Made by a program: the position numbers and the translations under genes
The notes under the pieces: generated by a model
Database searches by the model: none
Told to the model about the DNA's origin: nothing
What the model saw: only the letters and a program-made list of their open reading frames with translations
Source of the DNA: Nocardia concava NBRC 100430
GTDB taxonomy: Bacteria; Actinomycetota; Actinomycetes; Mycobacteriales; Mycobacteriaceae
Reading direction: 5' to 3'
NCBI RefSeq assembly: GCF_000308815.1
Contig: NZ_BAFX01000020.1
Span: 38,284-102,283 of the forward strand
DNA: 64,000 nucleotides
In this document: one piece after another, positions 1-8,130 of the stretch
Layout of the letters: each line of letters opens with the position of its first letter
Numbering within the stretch: position 1 is the stretch's first letter

Positions 1-309
1 CGCCACCAGGATGTCGTCGTCGCGGTAGACGATGCCGATGGGGAAGGGCACCTCGGTCTCATCGGGCAGATCCCGGTGGAACCACACCGCGCCGCCGGGG
101 ACATAAGGGGTGTCGAGCGCGATCGGGCCCTCGAGATCCACGATGCCGCCCTCGCTCAGCAATTCGTCGATTCGCTCGGGGCGAACCCGCGGCAACCGCT
201 CCACGAGGTGGTCGCGGATGGTCGCCCAGTCGCCCTCCTCGGGCAGTCGCAACCGGGCCGGATCCAGTCCGTGCCGCTTGGGTAGCGGGGGTTGCTGACG
301 GCGTCTCAC
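1..309 (-). CDS. RluA-family rRNA/tRNA pseudouridine synthase, N-terminal part (gene runs off the window)
   Basis: Read on the minus strand from a GTG at 309, the frame stays open to the window edge (103 codons). The N-terminus is rich in Arg, Pro and Gln and is followed by the stretch WATIRDHLVERLPRV and then by VWFHRDLPDE and VYRDDDILV. That pattern is typical of the N-terminal region of actinobacterial RluA-type pseudouridine synthases, which isomerise uridine in structured RNA. The catalytic HRLD segment would lie beyond the window edge, so catalysis cannot be checked. An in-frame stop lies just upstream of the GTG, which fixes the start. The gene is divergent from the DUF4190 gene. Family assignment is from recognised motifs only. 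Confidence 0.78.
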   Translation of the reverse strand, partial: MRRRQQPPLPKRHGLDPARLRLPEEGDWATIRDHLVERLPRVRPERIDELLSEGGIVDLEGPIALDTPYVPGGAVWFHRDLPDETEVPFPIGIVYRDDDILVA

Positions 310-402
310 TCGCCAAACCCTAGTCCCCGGGTTTATCCGGACCAGGAGGTACGGTTGGCCCACGCCCGGAATGTCTGGGTCCGACGACTGATCGGGGGTC
401 TC

Positions 403-1212
403 GTGTATCCGAACGACCAACAGCCGCAAGGTCTGCCGGGCCAGCCCGGTCAGCCGGATCCGAATCAGCCGATGTATCCCGGCTACGGCCAACCCGGGCA
501 GCAGTGGGATTACGGCCAGCAGGGCCAGCCGGGGTATCCGCCCGGCTATCCGCCGCAGCCCGGTTATCCGATGGCACCGCCGCCGCAGGGTACGAACGGT
601 CTGGCGATCGCCTCTTTCGTCCTCAGCCTGTTCGGCTTCTGTTTTCTGGCGGTCCCGTTCGGCTTCATCGCGCTGAGTCAGATCAAGCAGCGCAATCAGG
701 GCGGTCGCGGTTTCGCGATCGCGGGTCTGGTGATTTCGGGGTTGTCGGTGCTGGTGATAGCCGCGGGCGTGGCCATCGGTATCGCCACCGATTCGGACAA
801 CTCCGCGTCGCGGGACAACACGACTCGCACCGCCGCCCTGCCGGATTCGCCGACCTCCATCTCCGTCGACGATGTGAAGACCGGTGACTGTCTGCAGACG
901 GTCGAGGAGAACAACCACATTCGCAAGGTGACCGTGCTGCCGTGCAATTCGCCGCACGATGCCGAGGTCATCACCCAGGTGCACATGCCGGGATCCTGGC
1001 CGGGCTCGCTGGACTCGTCGTTCGACAAGGCCAATGACGCCTGCACGACCGAGATCGACAGGCTGCTGGGCAACAGTTCGATGGCCGATCAGTTGGAGAC
1101 CTTCATCCTGTATCCGGCCAACGAGACGCAGTGGAACAAGACCAATGGCCGCGCGACCTGCATGGTTCACGACGCCAATGGCAAGAAGCTGACCGCGAAG
1201 GTGCCGCGCTGA
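403..1212 (+). CDS. DUF4190 / septum-formation domain membrane protein
   Basis: About 269 residues from a GTG at 403, which has a G-run Shine-Dalgarno 4-5 nt upstream; the open frame extends further up but that part does not look coding. The first 65 residues are low-complexity Pro/Gly/Gln/Tyr. Two hydrophobic helices follow (near LAIASFVLSLFGFCFL and GFAIAGLVISGLSVLVI), with the charged turn KQRNQGGRG between them, as in DUF4190 proteins. The extracytoplasmic C-terminal part carries GDCL, LPCNSPHDAEV and a later pair of cysteines, typical of the septum-formation domain that is often fused to DUF4190. The role is poorly defined in the family; cell-envelope or division association is inferred. 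The gene lies upstream of the siderophore transporter, and the iron box begins after its stop. Confidence 0.75.
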   Translation: MYPNDQQPQGLPGQPGQPDPNQPMYPGYGQPGQQWDYGQQGQPGYPPGYPPQPGYPMAPPPQGTNGLAIASFVLSLFGFCFLAVPFGFIALSQIKQRNQGGRGFAIAGLVISGLSVLVIAAGVAIGIATDSDNSASRDNTTRTAALPDSPTSISVDDVKTGDCLQTVEENNHIRKVTVLPCNSPHDAEVITQVHMPGSWPGSLDSSFDKANDACTTEIDRLLGNSSMADQLETFILYPANETQWNKTNGRATCMVHDANGKKLTAKVPR

Positions 1213-1253
1213 CCTGAAGCCCTGTCGATCGGTCCTCGGTGTGGTCGTGGAGC

Positions 1254-1272
1254 GAAAGTTAGCCTAACCTAT
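1254..1272. promoter_or_regulatory. Iron box (DtxR/IdeR-type operator) upstream of the ABC half-transporter pair
   Basis: GAAAGTTAGCCTAACCTAT matches the 19-bp consensus TTAGGTTAGSCTAACCTAA at 15 consecutive positions except the last base. It lies 56 nt upstream of the ATG at 1328. It predicts repression by an IdeR/DtxR-type regulator under iron-replete conditions. Confidence 0.82.
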
Positions 1273-1327
1273 CTTCTCGTCGGTGCTCAGGGGAGCGCCC
1301 GGACGGACGAAGGTGGGAGGCGGACTG

Positions 1328-3325
1328 ATGACGGTCGAGTCACCGCCCGCGGTCGAGGCGCAGGCCATCGACCCGGGCCCGGCGGCAGCCGAAGGGGGAG
1401 GGCCCGACACGAAGGCGGAGGTGAAGGCCCGCCGCAAGCGAGAAGCCCTGGCGCGCAAGGAGATCCTGGCACCCGTCAGCGGCCCGCTGAGCATTGCCGG
1501 ACTGGTGGTCGCGCTGGCGTCGGTATGCTCGGTGCTGCCGTTCCTGCTCATCGTCTCGGCCTGCCGTGAGCTGCTGGCGAATTCGCCCGATACCGATCGC
1601 GTCTGGCGGCTGCTGCTCATCGCCGTGCTGGTGCTGGTGGCCCGCGCGATCTTGCAGGCCGCGGCGCTGACCTGGTCGCACGCCGTGGACGCGCGCTATC
1701 AGCTGAGCCTGCGCCGACTGCTGGCCGACAAGCTGACCCGGGTGCCGCTGGGCTGGTTCGGGGCGCGCAGTTCGTCCGAGGTGAAGAAGTACCTGCAGGA
1801 CGATGTCGAGGCGCTGCACTATCTGGTGGCGCACGCCCGCCTGGACTTCATCGGCTCGGTCACCATCCCGCTGGTCACGCTGATCTACCTGGCCACGGTC
1901 GACTGGCGGCTGACCCTGGTTCTGCTGCTGCCGCTGGTGATCTACGCGCTGTGCATGCGCGCCATGCTGGACGAGCCGGGCCGCGAACGGCTTTCGGCCT
2001 ACAACGCCGCCGAGCAGCGCACCCGCGCGGCCACCGTGGAATTCGTGGACGGCATCCAGGTGGTGCGGGCCTTCGGGCGGGCGGGCAAGGCGCACACCGA
2101 ATTCCGTGAGGCCGTCGAGGCGCAGACCGAGCGGCTGCGGCAAATGAAGATGCCGGTCATGACCGTGCAGTCGGTGTCGGACACCGTGGTCGCGCCGGTC
2201 TTCGTCATGCTGCTGATCGTGGTGGCTGGCCTGGCGGGCGTCGGCCTGCACTGGCTCGAGCCGCTGGATCTGCTGCCGTTCCTGCTGGTCGGGCTCGGCC
2301 TGGGCAGTTCGCTGCTGGGTCTGGGCTACGGTGCGCAGGCGCTGCGGACCGCCGGTGATGCCGCGTTGCGGCTGCACGAATTGCAGCAGACCCACGAATT
2401 GGCTTCCGGCTCCGGCGAATCCACGTCCGCAGACGCTCCGGCCGGGCTGATCCGTTTCGAGGACGTGAGTTTCGGCTACCGCGACGACCATCAGGTCCTG
2501 CGCGGCATCGATCTGGAGCTGGCACCCGGCACGATGACCGCGTTGGTCGGCCCCAGCGGTTCGGGCAAGTCGACACTGGCCAAGCTGCTGCCCCGCTTCT
2601 ACGACGTGAACTCGGGCCGAATCGCCATCGGCGGCCGCGACATTCGCGATATTCCCAGCGAAGAGCTCTATCGCACGGTCGGATTCGTCTTCCAGGACGT
2701 TCGCCTGATCCGCGGCACCGTCGCCGACAACCTGCGCCTGGCCCGCCCCGACGCCGATTACGCGGCCCTCGAGCGCGCGGCCCGCGCCGCCCGCATCCAC
2801 GACCGCATCACGGCGCTGCCGCGCGGCTACGACTCCGAGATCGGTGTCGACGCCATCCTGTCCGGCGGTGAGGCGCAACGTCTTTCGATCGCCCGCACGC
2901 TGCTGGCCGACACCCCAATCCTGGTGCTGGACGAGGCCACCGCCTTCGCCGACCCGGAATCCGAGGCCGCGGTCCAGGACGCCCTGGCCGAACTGGTCGC
3001 GGGCCGCACCGTCCTGGTGATCGCCCACCGCCTGCACACCATCACCGGCGTCGACCGAATCCTGGTGCTGGAGAACGGAACCCTGGTCGAGCAGGGCGAC
3101 CACGCCACCCTGCACACCGCGGGCGGGCTCTACCAACGCCTGTGGGAGATCAACGCCGCCGCGCTGGAGACCGTCGCGGCGACCGAGGCGTCCGCCGAAG
3201 ATTCACCCTGTCATTCCGGCGCGCTTTTGGCCGGAATCCACCCGGCGGCTGTGGATCCCGGCCAAGAACACGCCGGGATGACGAGTGCTACCTCGATCGA
3301 AGCGGGCAGGGAGGTCAACCGATGA
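1328..3325 (+). CDS. ABC half-transporter, fused membrane and ATPase domains (IrtA-like siderophore importer, no SIP domain)
   Basis: About 665 residues; the ATG at 1328 has AGGTGGGAGG 7 nt upstream and is preferred over a GTG at 1283. The layout is a charged N-terminal tail, six predicted membrane helices (about 55-355) and a nucleotide-binding domain with Walker A GPSGSGKST (from residue 408), signature LSGGE (511) and Walker B LVLDEAT. With the next gene it should form a heterodimeric exporter-fold ABC protein. In mycobacteria the equivalent IrtAB imports ferric mycobactin/carboxymycobactin. Unlike IrtA there is no N-terminal siderophore-reductase domain. The iron box and the neighbouring NbtG gene support the role. 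Residues about 628-652 are encoded by a 73-bp palindromic element just before the C-terminus. The stop overlaps the next ATG (ATGA), implying translational coupling. Confidence 0.85.
   Translation: MTVESPPAVEAQAIDPGPAAAEGGGPDTKAEVKARRKREALARKEILAPVSGPLSIAGLVVALASVCSVLPFLLIVSACRELLANSPDTDRVWRLLLIAVLVLVARAILQAAALTWSHAVDARYQLSLRRLLADKLTRVPLGWFGARSSSEVKKYLQDDVEALHYLVAHARLDFIGSVTIPLVTLIYLATVDWRLTLVLLLPLVIYALCMRAMLDEPGRERLSAYNAAEQRTRAATVEFVDGIQVVRAFGRAGKAHTEFREAVEAQTERLRQMKMPVMTVQSVSDTVVAPVFVMLLIVVAGLAGVGLHWLEPLDLLPFLLVGLGLGSSLLGLGYGAQALRTAGDAALRLHELQQTHELASGSGESTSADAPAGLIRFEDVSFGYRDDHQVLRGIDLELAPGTMTALVGPSGSGKSTLAKLLPRFYDVNSGRIAIGGRDIRDIPSEELYRTVGFVFQDVRLIRGTVADNLRLARPDADYAALERAARAARIHDRITALPRGYDSEIGVDAILSGGEAQRLSIARTLLADTPILVLDEATAFADPESEAAVQDALAELVAGRTVLVIAHRLHTITGVDRILVLENGTLVEQGDHATLHTAGGLYQRLWEINAAALETVAATEASAEDSPCHSGALLAGIHPAAVDPGQEHAGMTSATSIEAGREVNR
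3210..3282. repeat. 73-bp palindromic element, copy 1, in frame in the IrtA-like gene
   Basis: Two 32-nt arms (3210-3241 and 3251-3282) are imperfect inverted complements around a 9-nt spacer. Left arm begins GTCATTCCGGCGCGCTTTTG; right arm ends CGCCGGGATGAC. A second copy with the same 32-9-32 layout lies at 13064-13136 and is read in the same frame. Here it encodes the core LLAGIH..AVDPGQEHAGMT near the C-terminus of the transporter. Confidence 0.88.
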
Positions 3326-5058
3326 TCCGCAAGGTGCTGGGGCTGATTCCGGCCGAATACGCCCATCTGACACCGCGATTGCTGCTGGCCATCGTGTTGC
3401 AGGCGATCGCGCAGGCCACCGCCTACGTGCTGTTGGTGCCGGTGTTGCAGGCATTGTTCGATGACGATCTCCGCCGGGCCTGGTGGTGGACGCTGGGGCT
3501 GGGCGTGGCGGTGCTGGCCGTGGTGGTGTTCGGGTATGTGCAGTCGCTGCTCGGTCTGCGGATCGGGGTCGGTATGCAGCACGGTTTGCAGACTCGGCTC
3601 GGGGATCAGCTGAATGCCTTGCCGCTGGGCTGGTTCGACGATCGGCACGCGGGTGAGCTGTCGCGGGTGGTGGTCGAGAACGTGCGCGAGGTGCAGGGCC
3701 TGATCGCCTATCTGCTGGCGAAAATGCTGACCGGCGTGCTGGTTCCGCTGGGCGTGGCCGTCGGCATGCTCTTCGTGGACTGGCGCATCTCGCTGGCCAT
3801 GCTGGTGGCCGCGCCGGTGCTGTTCGTGGTGAACCTGTGGGCGAACCGTTCCTATGTCTCCGCCGACGAGCGCATGCACGAGGCGGCGACCGAGGCCAAT
3901 GCGCGGGTCCTGGAATTCGCTCAGGCGCAACCGGTGCTGCGGTCGCTGGGCGCGGTCGGCGCCGGCAATCGGGGCCTGGACGCGGCGCTGGCCCGGCAGC
4001 GGAAGGCGGCCTCGGGCCTGCTCATCGCCGCCGTCCCCGGCCTGATCGTGTTCTCCTTGGTGGTGCAGGCGATCTTCCTGGTGCTGGTCTACCTGCTGGT
4101 CGGCCGGGCCACCGACGGCGCGATCTCGGCCGCCGCGGCCATCGCCCTGATCGCGGTGAGCTCCCGCTTCATCGAGCCGCTGACCCAGGCCGCACAGCTG
4201 GGCGGCGCGCTGCGCACCGCCGCGGCCGCCGCCGACCGCGTCACCGGACTGCTATCGGAACCGTCCCTGCCGCAGCCGGATTCGACCGTGACGCCGGTCG
4301 CGCCGCGCGTGGAGTTCGACGGCGTCACCTTCGGCTACGGCCCCGGCAAGCCGGTGCTCACCGACGTCACCTTCACCGCCGAGCCCGGCACGACCACGGC
4401 CATCGTGGGCCCCAGCGGCGCGGGCAAGTCCACGCTGCTGCGCCTGGCCGCTCGCTTCCACGACGCCGATTCCGGTCGCGTCGCGGTCGGCGGCCACGAC
4501 GTCCGCGATCAGCCGACCGAGACGCTGCTGAATCAGCTGGCTCTGGTCTTCCAGAACGTCTATCTCTTCGATCGCTCTGTGCTGGAGAACATTCGGGTCG
4601 GCCGACCCGACGCCACCGACCACGAGGTGCTGAAGGCGGGAGCGGTCGCGCGGGTCGACGAGATCGCCGCGCGCCTGCCCGACGGCTGGCAGACCGCGGT
4701 CGGTGAGGGCGGCTCGGCACTGTCCGGCGGTGAGCGCCAGCGGGTTTCGATCGCCCGCGCCCTGGTCAAGGACGCCCCGATCGTGCTGCTGGACGAGGCC
4801 ACCAGTGCCCTGGATCCGCACAACGAGGCGGTCGTGGTGCGCGGTGTGCACGAACTCACGCGCGGCAGAACGGTTCTCGTGGTGGCGCATCGCCTGGCCA
4901 CCATCGCGCACGCGGATCAGATCCTGTTCATGGACGGCGGCCGCATCGTCGAACGCGGCACGCACGCGGAACTGCTGGCTCTGGACGGTCGCTATGCCGA
5001 CTTCTGGAACGAGCGCACCCGCGCCTCGGGCTGGCGTCTGGAGCGCGTCACCGTGTAG
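3322..5058 (+). CDS. ABC half-transporter, fused membrane and ATPase domains (IrtB-like partner)
   Basis: About 578 residues, starting inside the ATGA overlap with the preceding gene. The N-terminal half has six predicted helices, beginning near LTPRLLLAIVLQAIAQATAYVL. The ATPase half has Walker A GPSGAGKST (from residue 363), a Q-loop near LALVFQNVYLF, signature LSGGERQ and Walker B IVLLDEATSALD, with the H-loop in VVAHRL, so both sites look competent. It should pair with the upstream half-transporter at the inner membrane to move the ferric siderophore. The direction is inferred from IrtAB/YbtPQ homology and the iron box; export cannot be excluded from sequence. A perfect 11-bp hairpin lies just after the stop. 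Confidence 0.86.
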   Translation: MIRKVLGLIPAEYAHLTPRLLLAIVLQAIAQATAYVLLVPVLQALFDDDLRRAWWWTLGLGVAVLAVVVFGYVQSLLGLRIGVGMQHGLQTRLGDQLNALPLGWFDDRHAGELSRVVVENVREVQGLIAYLLAKMLTGVLVPLGVAVGMLFVDWRISLAMLVAAPVLFVVNLWANRSYVSADERMHEAATEANARVLEFAQAQPVLRSLGAVGAGNRGLDAALARQRKAASGLLIAAVPGLIVFSLVVQAIFLVLVYLLVGRATDGAISAAAAIALIAVSSRFIEPLTQAAQLGGALRTAAAAADRVTGLLSEPSLPQPDSTVTPVAPRVEFDGVTFGYGPGKPVLTDVTFTAEPGTTTAIVGPSGAGKSTLLRLAARFHDADSGRVAVGGHDVRDQPTETLLNQLALVFQNVYLFDRSVLENIRVGRPDATDHEVLKAGAVARVDEIAARLPDGWQTAVGEGGSALSGGERQRVSIARALVKDAPIVLLDEATSALDPHNEAVVVRGVHELTRGRTVLVVAHRLATIAHADQILFMDGGRIVERGTHAELLALDGRYADFWNERTRASGWRLERVTV

Positions 5059-5086
5059 TCGAAAACCGTTTCCGGGCAGGCGAAAG

Positions 5087-5111
5087 CCCGGGCATCCATC
5101 GGATGCCCGGG
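5087..5111. terminator. Bidirectional terminator-like hairpin between convergent genes
   Basis: Perfect 11-bp stem CCCGGGCATCC / GGATGCCCGGG with loop ATC. It lies between the stop of the ABC gene (5058) and the stop of the convergent MTB12-like gene (5131). There is no long T-tract on either side, as is common in high-GC actinobacteria. Confidence 0.75.
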
Positions 5112-5130
5112 ATTCGCTGCTACGCGTTTG

Positions 5131-5631
5131 TCAGAGGCTGCAGGGCAGGTAGGCGATGCTCGCCACGGTGCACTCGGAGTCGCGGGTCAGCTTCCAGGTG
5201 CCGTCGATGTCACGCCAGGTGAGGGTCCAGTTCCACGGGTCGAAGCCGTCGATGGAGGTCTGGAAACCGGTGCTGAGGGTGTCGCCGGAGACGTTCACCG
5301 GTCCCAGCACGGTGTACTTGAAGCTCGGCGGGGCGGCGGCGACGACGGTGGCGACCTGGTCGATCAGCGGCAGTCCGGCCTCGCCGGCCTCCAGCTCGTT
5401 GGCGCGCGCGGCACGCGAGGCGCCGGTGTTCAGCAGCAGCGCGAGCTTCGACTGCAGCTCTCCCACACCGGGATTCGCGGCCTTGACCGGCGCGGCGACC
5501 GGCAGCGCGGAGGCGGGGGCGACGGTGGCGGCAGTGCCGCCCAGGACGGCGGCGACGGCGACGGCCGCCACCGCGATGCGACGCAATCTGTTGGTCTGCG
5601 AGGGCATGGACTTGATCATTCGTATTCCCAT
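5131..5631 (-). CDS. Secreted low-molecular-weight MTB12-like protein, probably iron-regulated
   Basis: About 166 residues, or 162 if translation starts at the second ATG (5619), which has the better GGGA ribosome site. An Arg-rich start and the hydrophobic stretch IAVAAVAVAAVLGG end at a likely signal-peptidase site APASA. The mature part has the family features of mycobacterial low-molecular-weight antigen MTB12/CFP2: an N-terminal helix, then ELEAGEAGLPLIDQVA, and a C-terminal beta-rich half with WRDIDGTWKLTR. Two cysteines near the end probably pair. Function is not established in the family. It is divergent from nbtG, and the 5690-5708 iron box between them suggests induction under iron starvation, so a role at the envelope during iron limitation is a reasonable inference. 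Confidence 0.65.
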   Translation of the reverse strand: MGIRMIKSMPSQTNRLRRIAVAAVAVAAVLGGTAATVAPASALPVAAPVKAANPGVGELQSKLALLLNTGASRAARANELEAGEAGLPLIDQVATVVAAAPPSFKYTVLGPVNVSGDTLSTGFQTSIDGFDPWNWTLTWRDIDGTWKLTRDSECTVASIAYLPCSL

Positions 5632-5689
5632 CGTTTTCGGTCAGGCGTCCGATCCAAGGGCTTGCGCTAGAACCGGGTCCCGACCAATA

Positions 5690-5708
5690 TAAGGTAAGCC
5701 TATGCAAA
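5690..5708. promoter_or_regulatory. Iron box-like site between the MTB12-like gene and nbtG
   Basis: TAAGGTAAGCCTATGCAAA resembles the IdeR/DtxR consensus at about 14 of 19 positions, mostly in the left half. It lies about 60-70 nt upstream of the minus-strand start and 138 nt upstream of nbtG, so it may control both divergent genes. Confidence 0.62.
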
Positions 5709-5845
5709 CATAAGACCCCACGGTTTGGAAGCGCGTCATCCGATCTCCTTCCCCGATCGGCCTTTTCGCCGGGCCCGCCGTGGGGGTAGCTGCAAAGTGG
5801 CTGCCATCACATCGGACGCATGCCGCCGGGAAAGCAGGAGCATCA

Positions 5846-7135
5846 GTGGACACACTTCTCGTGGTCGGAGCCGGTCCCAAGGCCATGGCCGTGGCGGCCA
5901 AGGCGTACGTCCTGCGGGAACTCGGCCTGCCCGCGCCGCGCGTGGTCGTCGTCGAATCCCATGCGGTGGGCGGCAACTGGCTGCCCAGCGGCGGTTGGAC
6001 CGACGGTCGCCACCGCCTGGGCACCAGCCCGGAGAAGGATGTCGGCTTCCCGTATCACTCCACCTGGGCGCGCGGCCGCAATCGCGATATCGACGCGGCC
6101 ATGCGGGCCTTCAGCTGGACCGCCTACCTGGTCGAGCACGGCACCTACGCCGAGTGGGTGGACCGCGGCCGGCCCAGCCCACAGCACACCCTGTGGGCCG
6201 ACTACCTGCAATGGGTCGCCCGCCGCACCGGCGTCGAGATCGTAATGGGTTCGGTCCGAACGATTTCCGCCGCGGCCGACGGCTGGCTGGTCACCGTGGA
6301 GGACGCCGACGGCAAGTCGAGCACGCTGGACGCCGACCGCTTGATGATCACCGGCCCCGGCAACAGCCGCCGCGCCCTCGCGAATCATCCCCGGGTGCTG
6401 AGCATCTCCGAGTTCTGGGATCTGGCCGCCAAGCGTCAGCTGCCGGTCTCCTCGCGGGCCGCGGTGATCGGCGGCGGTGAGACCGCGGGCTCGGCCATGG
6501 ACGAGCTGGTCCGCCACGATGTGCTCACCGTCTCGGTCATCTCGCCCAAGGCCACCATCTACACCCGCGGCGAAAGCTATTTCGAGAACGCGCTGTTCAG
6601 CGATCCGGTGAAGTGGCCCGCGCTGAGCCTCGAGGAACGCCGCGATGTCATCCGCCGCACCGATCGCGGCGTCTTCTCGGTCCGGGTTCAGGAGAACCTG
6701 CTCGCCGACAGCCGCGTGCATCACCTGCAGGGCCGCGTGGTCCGGGTGGCCGCGCGCGACGAGGCGGTGGCGCTGACCCTGCGCAACGAGACCCGCCCCG
6801 ATCAGGTGCACACCTTCGATCTGGTGGTGGACGCGACCGGCGGCGAATCGCTGTGGTTCCTGGAGCTTTTCGACACCGATGCCGCGGACCTGCTGGAGCT
6901 GGCCGTCGGCGGCCCGGTGGATCAGGCGCGCCTGGAGGCCGCCATCGGCTACGACCTGGCCGTCACCGGTGTCGAGGCCAAGCTCTACCTGCCGAATATG
7001 GCGGCGTTGGCCCAGGGTCCGGGCTTCCCCAATCTGAGCTGCCTGGGCGAACTTTCGGACCGGGTGCTGGCGTGTGCGCCGGAGCTGGTCCGGAGCGCGG
7101 CCGTGGGTGCCGCGCACAACCGGCTTGGTAAATAG
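5846..7135 (+). CDS. nbtG: L-lysine N6-hydroxylase of siderophore biosynthesis (MbtG/NbtG-like flavoprotein)
   Basis: 429 residues from a GTG at 5846 preceded by AGGAG; the frame is open further upstream but lacks a ribosome site. It uses FAD, NADPH and O2 to hydroxylate the epsilon-amino group of lysine, which becomes the hydroxamate iron ligand. The FAD motif GAGPKAMAVA starts at residue 8. The segment GNWLPSGGWTDG followed by LGTSPEKDVGFPY is a hallmark of MbtG-type enzymes. A second nucleotide-binding motif, AVIGGGETAGSAM, lies at about residue 206. It sits alone between two iron boxes, upstream of the main operon. In mycobactin biosynthesis MbtG acts on lysine or late intermediates; the exact substrate here is not visible. 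Confidence 0.9.
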   Translation: MDTLLVVGAGPKAMAVAAKAYVLRELGLPAPRVVVVESHAVGGNWLPSGGWTDGRHRLGTSPEKDVGFPYHSTWARGRNRDIDAAMRAFSWTAYLVEHGTYAEWVDRGRPSPQHTLWADYLQWVARRTGVEIVMGSVRTISAAADGWLVTVEDADGKSSTLDADRLMITGPGNSRRALANHPRVLSISEFWDLAAKRQLPVSSRAAVIGGGETAGSAMDELVRHDVLTVSVISPKATIYTRGESYFENALFSDPVKWPALSLEERRDVIRRTDRGVFSVRVQENLLADSRVHHLQGRVVRVAARDEAVALTLRNETRPDQVHTFDLVVDATGGESLWFLELFDTDAADLLELAVGGPVDQARLEAAIGYDLAVTGVEAKLYLPNMAALAQGPGFPNLSCLGELSDRVLACAPELVRSAAVGAAHNRLGK

Positions 7136-7150
7136 GTTAGGCTTAGCTTA
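7132..7150. promoter_or_regulatory. Iron box at the head of the siderophore operon
   Basis: ATAGGTTAGGCTTAGCTTA has a near-perfect left half and central GGCT of the iron-box consensus. It overlaps the stop codon of nbtG and lies 28 nt upstream of the formyltransferase ATG at 7178, so it should control the whole 7178-26511 operon. Confidence 0.8.
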
Positions 7151-7177
7151 CTTCGAGCAAAGATGAGGTTCGGTTCA

Positions 7178-8119
7178 ATGCGTATCGTCTCGTTCGGCTT
7201 CCAGACCTGGGGCCGGAAAACCCTGCAGGCCCTGATCGATTCGCGCCACGAGGTGGTGCTGGCGGTCACCCACCCGGCCGCGGAATCCACCTACAAGGCC
7301 ATGTGGTCGGATTCGGTCGAGGAGCTGGCCCGGGAGCACGGGATTCCGGTGCACCTCACCGAACGGGCGGACGCCGAGACCATCGATCTGGTCAAGCGGG
7401 CCGAGCCGGACGTGATCGTGGTGAACAGCTGGTACACCTGGATGCCCGAGGAGCTGTACAACCTGCCCCCGCACGGCACCCTCAACCTGCACGATTCGCT
7501 GCTGCCCAAATTCACCGGATTCTCGCCGGTGCTGTGGGCGCTGATCAGCGGTGAGACCGAGACCGGGCTGACCGTACACCGCATGGACGAGAACCTCGAC
7601 ACCGGCGATATCCTGGTGCAGAAGCGACTGCCCATCGGGCCCGATGTCACCGGCACCGAATTGGTGCTGGCCGGAATGGAACTCATCCCGGATGCCGTGA
7701 ACGAGGCGCTCGACGCGGTGGAGAGCGGCACCGCCGTGTGGCGGCCGCAGAATCCGGCCGAGCGCACCTACTTCCACAAGCGTGCCGACCGCGACAGCCG
7801 CATCGACTGGTCGTGGCCCGCCGTGGATCTCGAGCGTTTCGTGCGCGCCCTGTCCGCGCCGTATCCGCCCGCCTTCACCTACTACCGCGGTGAGCGCATC
7901 GAGGTGCTGGCCGCCCGCGTCGCCGAATTCAATTGCGGTGGAACGCCGGGACGGGTCGTGGTGCTGGACGGCGGCGCGGCCGTGGTCTGCGGTCCGGAGG
8001 CGTTCCGGGGCGGCAATGCCGCACTGGTCATCACCCGGGTGCGCACCGCCGACGGGCAGGAACACGCGGCGGGCGAATTCTTCGCGCGCGGCGGCTATCT
8101 CACCGATTCGGCCGAGTAG
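7178..8119 (+). CDS. Formyltransferase of the methionyl-tRNA formyltransferase fold, probably hydroxylysine N-formyltransferase
   Basis: 313 residues from the ATG at 7178 (GAGG 9 nt upstream); an ATG at 7163 is possible but lies very close to the iron box. The family transfers formyl from N10-formyltetrahydrofolate. The catalytic triad is intact: Asn103 and His105 in NLHDSLLPK and Asp141 in LDTGD. The 2- and 36-residue spacing equals that of E. coli Fmt and GART. A smaller C-terminal domain follows. It is the first gene of the NRPS/PKS operon under an iron box, not next to peptide deformylase, so a housekeeping fmt is unlikely. The natural job is N-formylation of N-hydroxylysine, as in nocobactin, formobactin and amamistatin. 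The acceptor (free amino acid or carrier-bound) is unknown. Confidence 0.84.
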   Translation: MRIVSFGFQTWGRKTLQALIDSRHEVVLAVTHPAAESTYKAMWSDSVEELAREHGIPVHLTERADAETIDLVKRAEPDVIVVNSWYTWMPEELYNLPPHGTLNLHDSLLPKFTGFSPVLWALISGETETGLTVHRMDENLDTGDILVQKRLPIGPDVTGTELVLAGMELIPDAVNEALDAVESGTAVWRPQNPAERTYFHKRADRDSRIDWSWPAVDLERFVRALSAPYPPAFTYYRGERIEVLAARVAEFNCGGTPGRVVVLDGGAAVVCGPEAFRGGNAALVITRVRTADGQEHAAGEFFARGGYLTDSAE

Positions 8120-8130
8120 GAGTTCAGGTC

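Noticed and set aside
1340..3136. Long Gln/His/Arg-rich open frame on the minus strand
   Set aside because: It is the antisense shadow of the IrtA-like ABC gene; no motif, no ribosome site, and the plus-strand domains are complete.
7178..8119. Housekeeping methionyl-tRNA formyltransferase
   Set aside because: Position as first gene of an iron-boxed NRPS/PKS operon and lack of def/priA/rsmB neighbours make a siderophore role more likely; kept as an alternative until a second fmt is confirmed.
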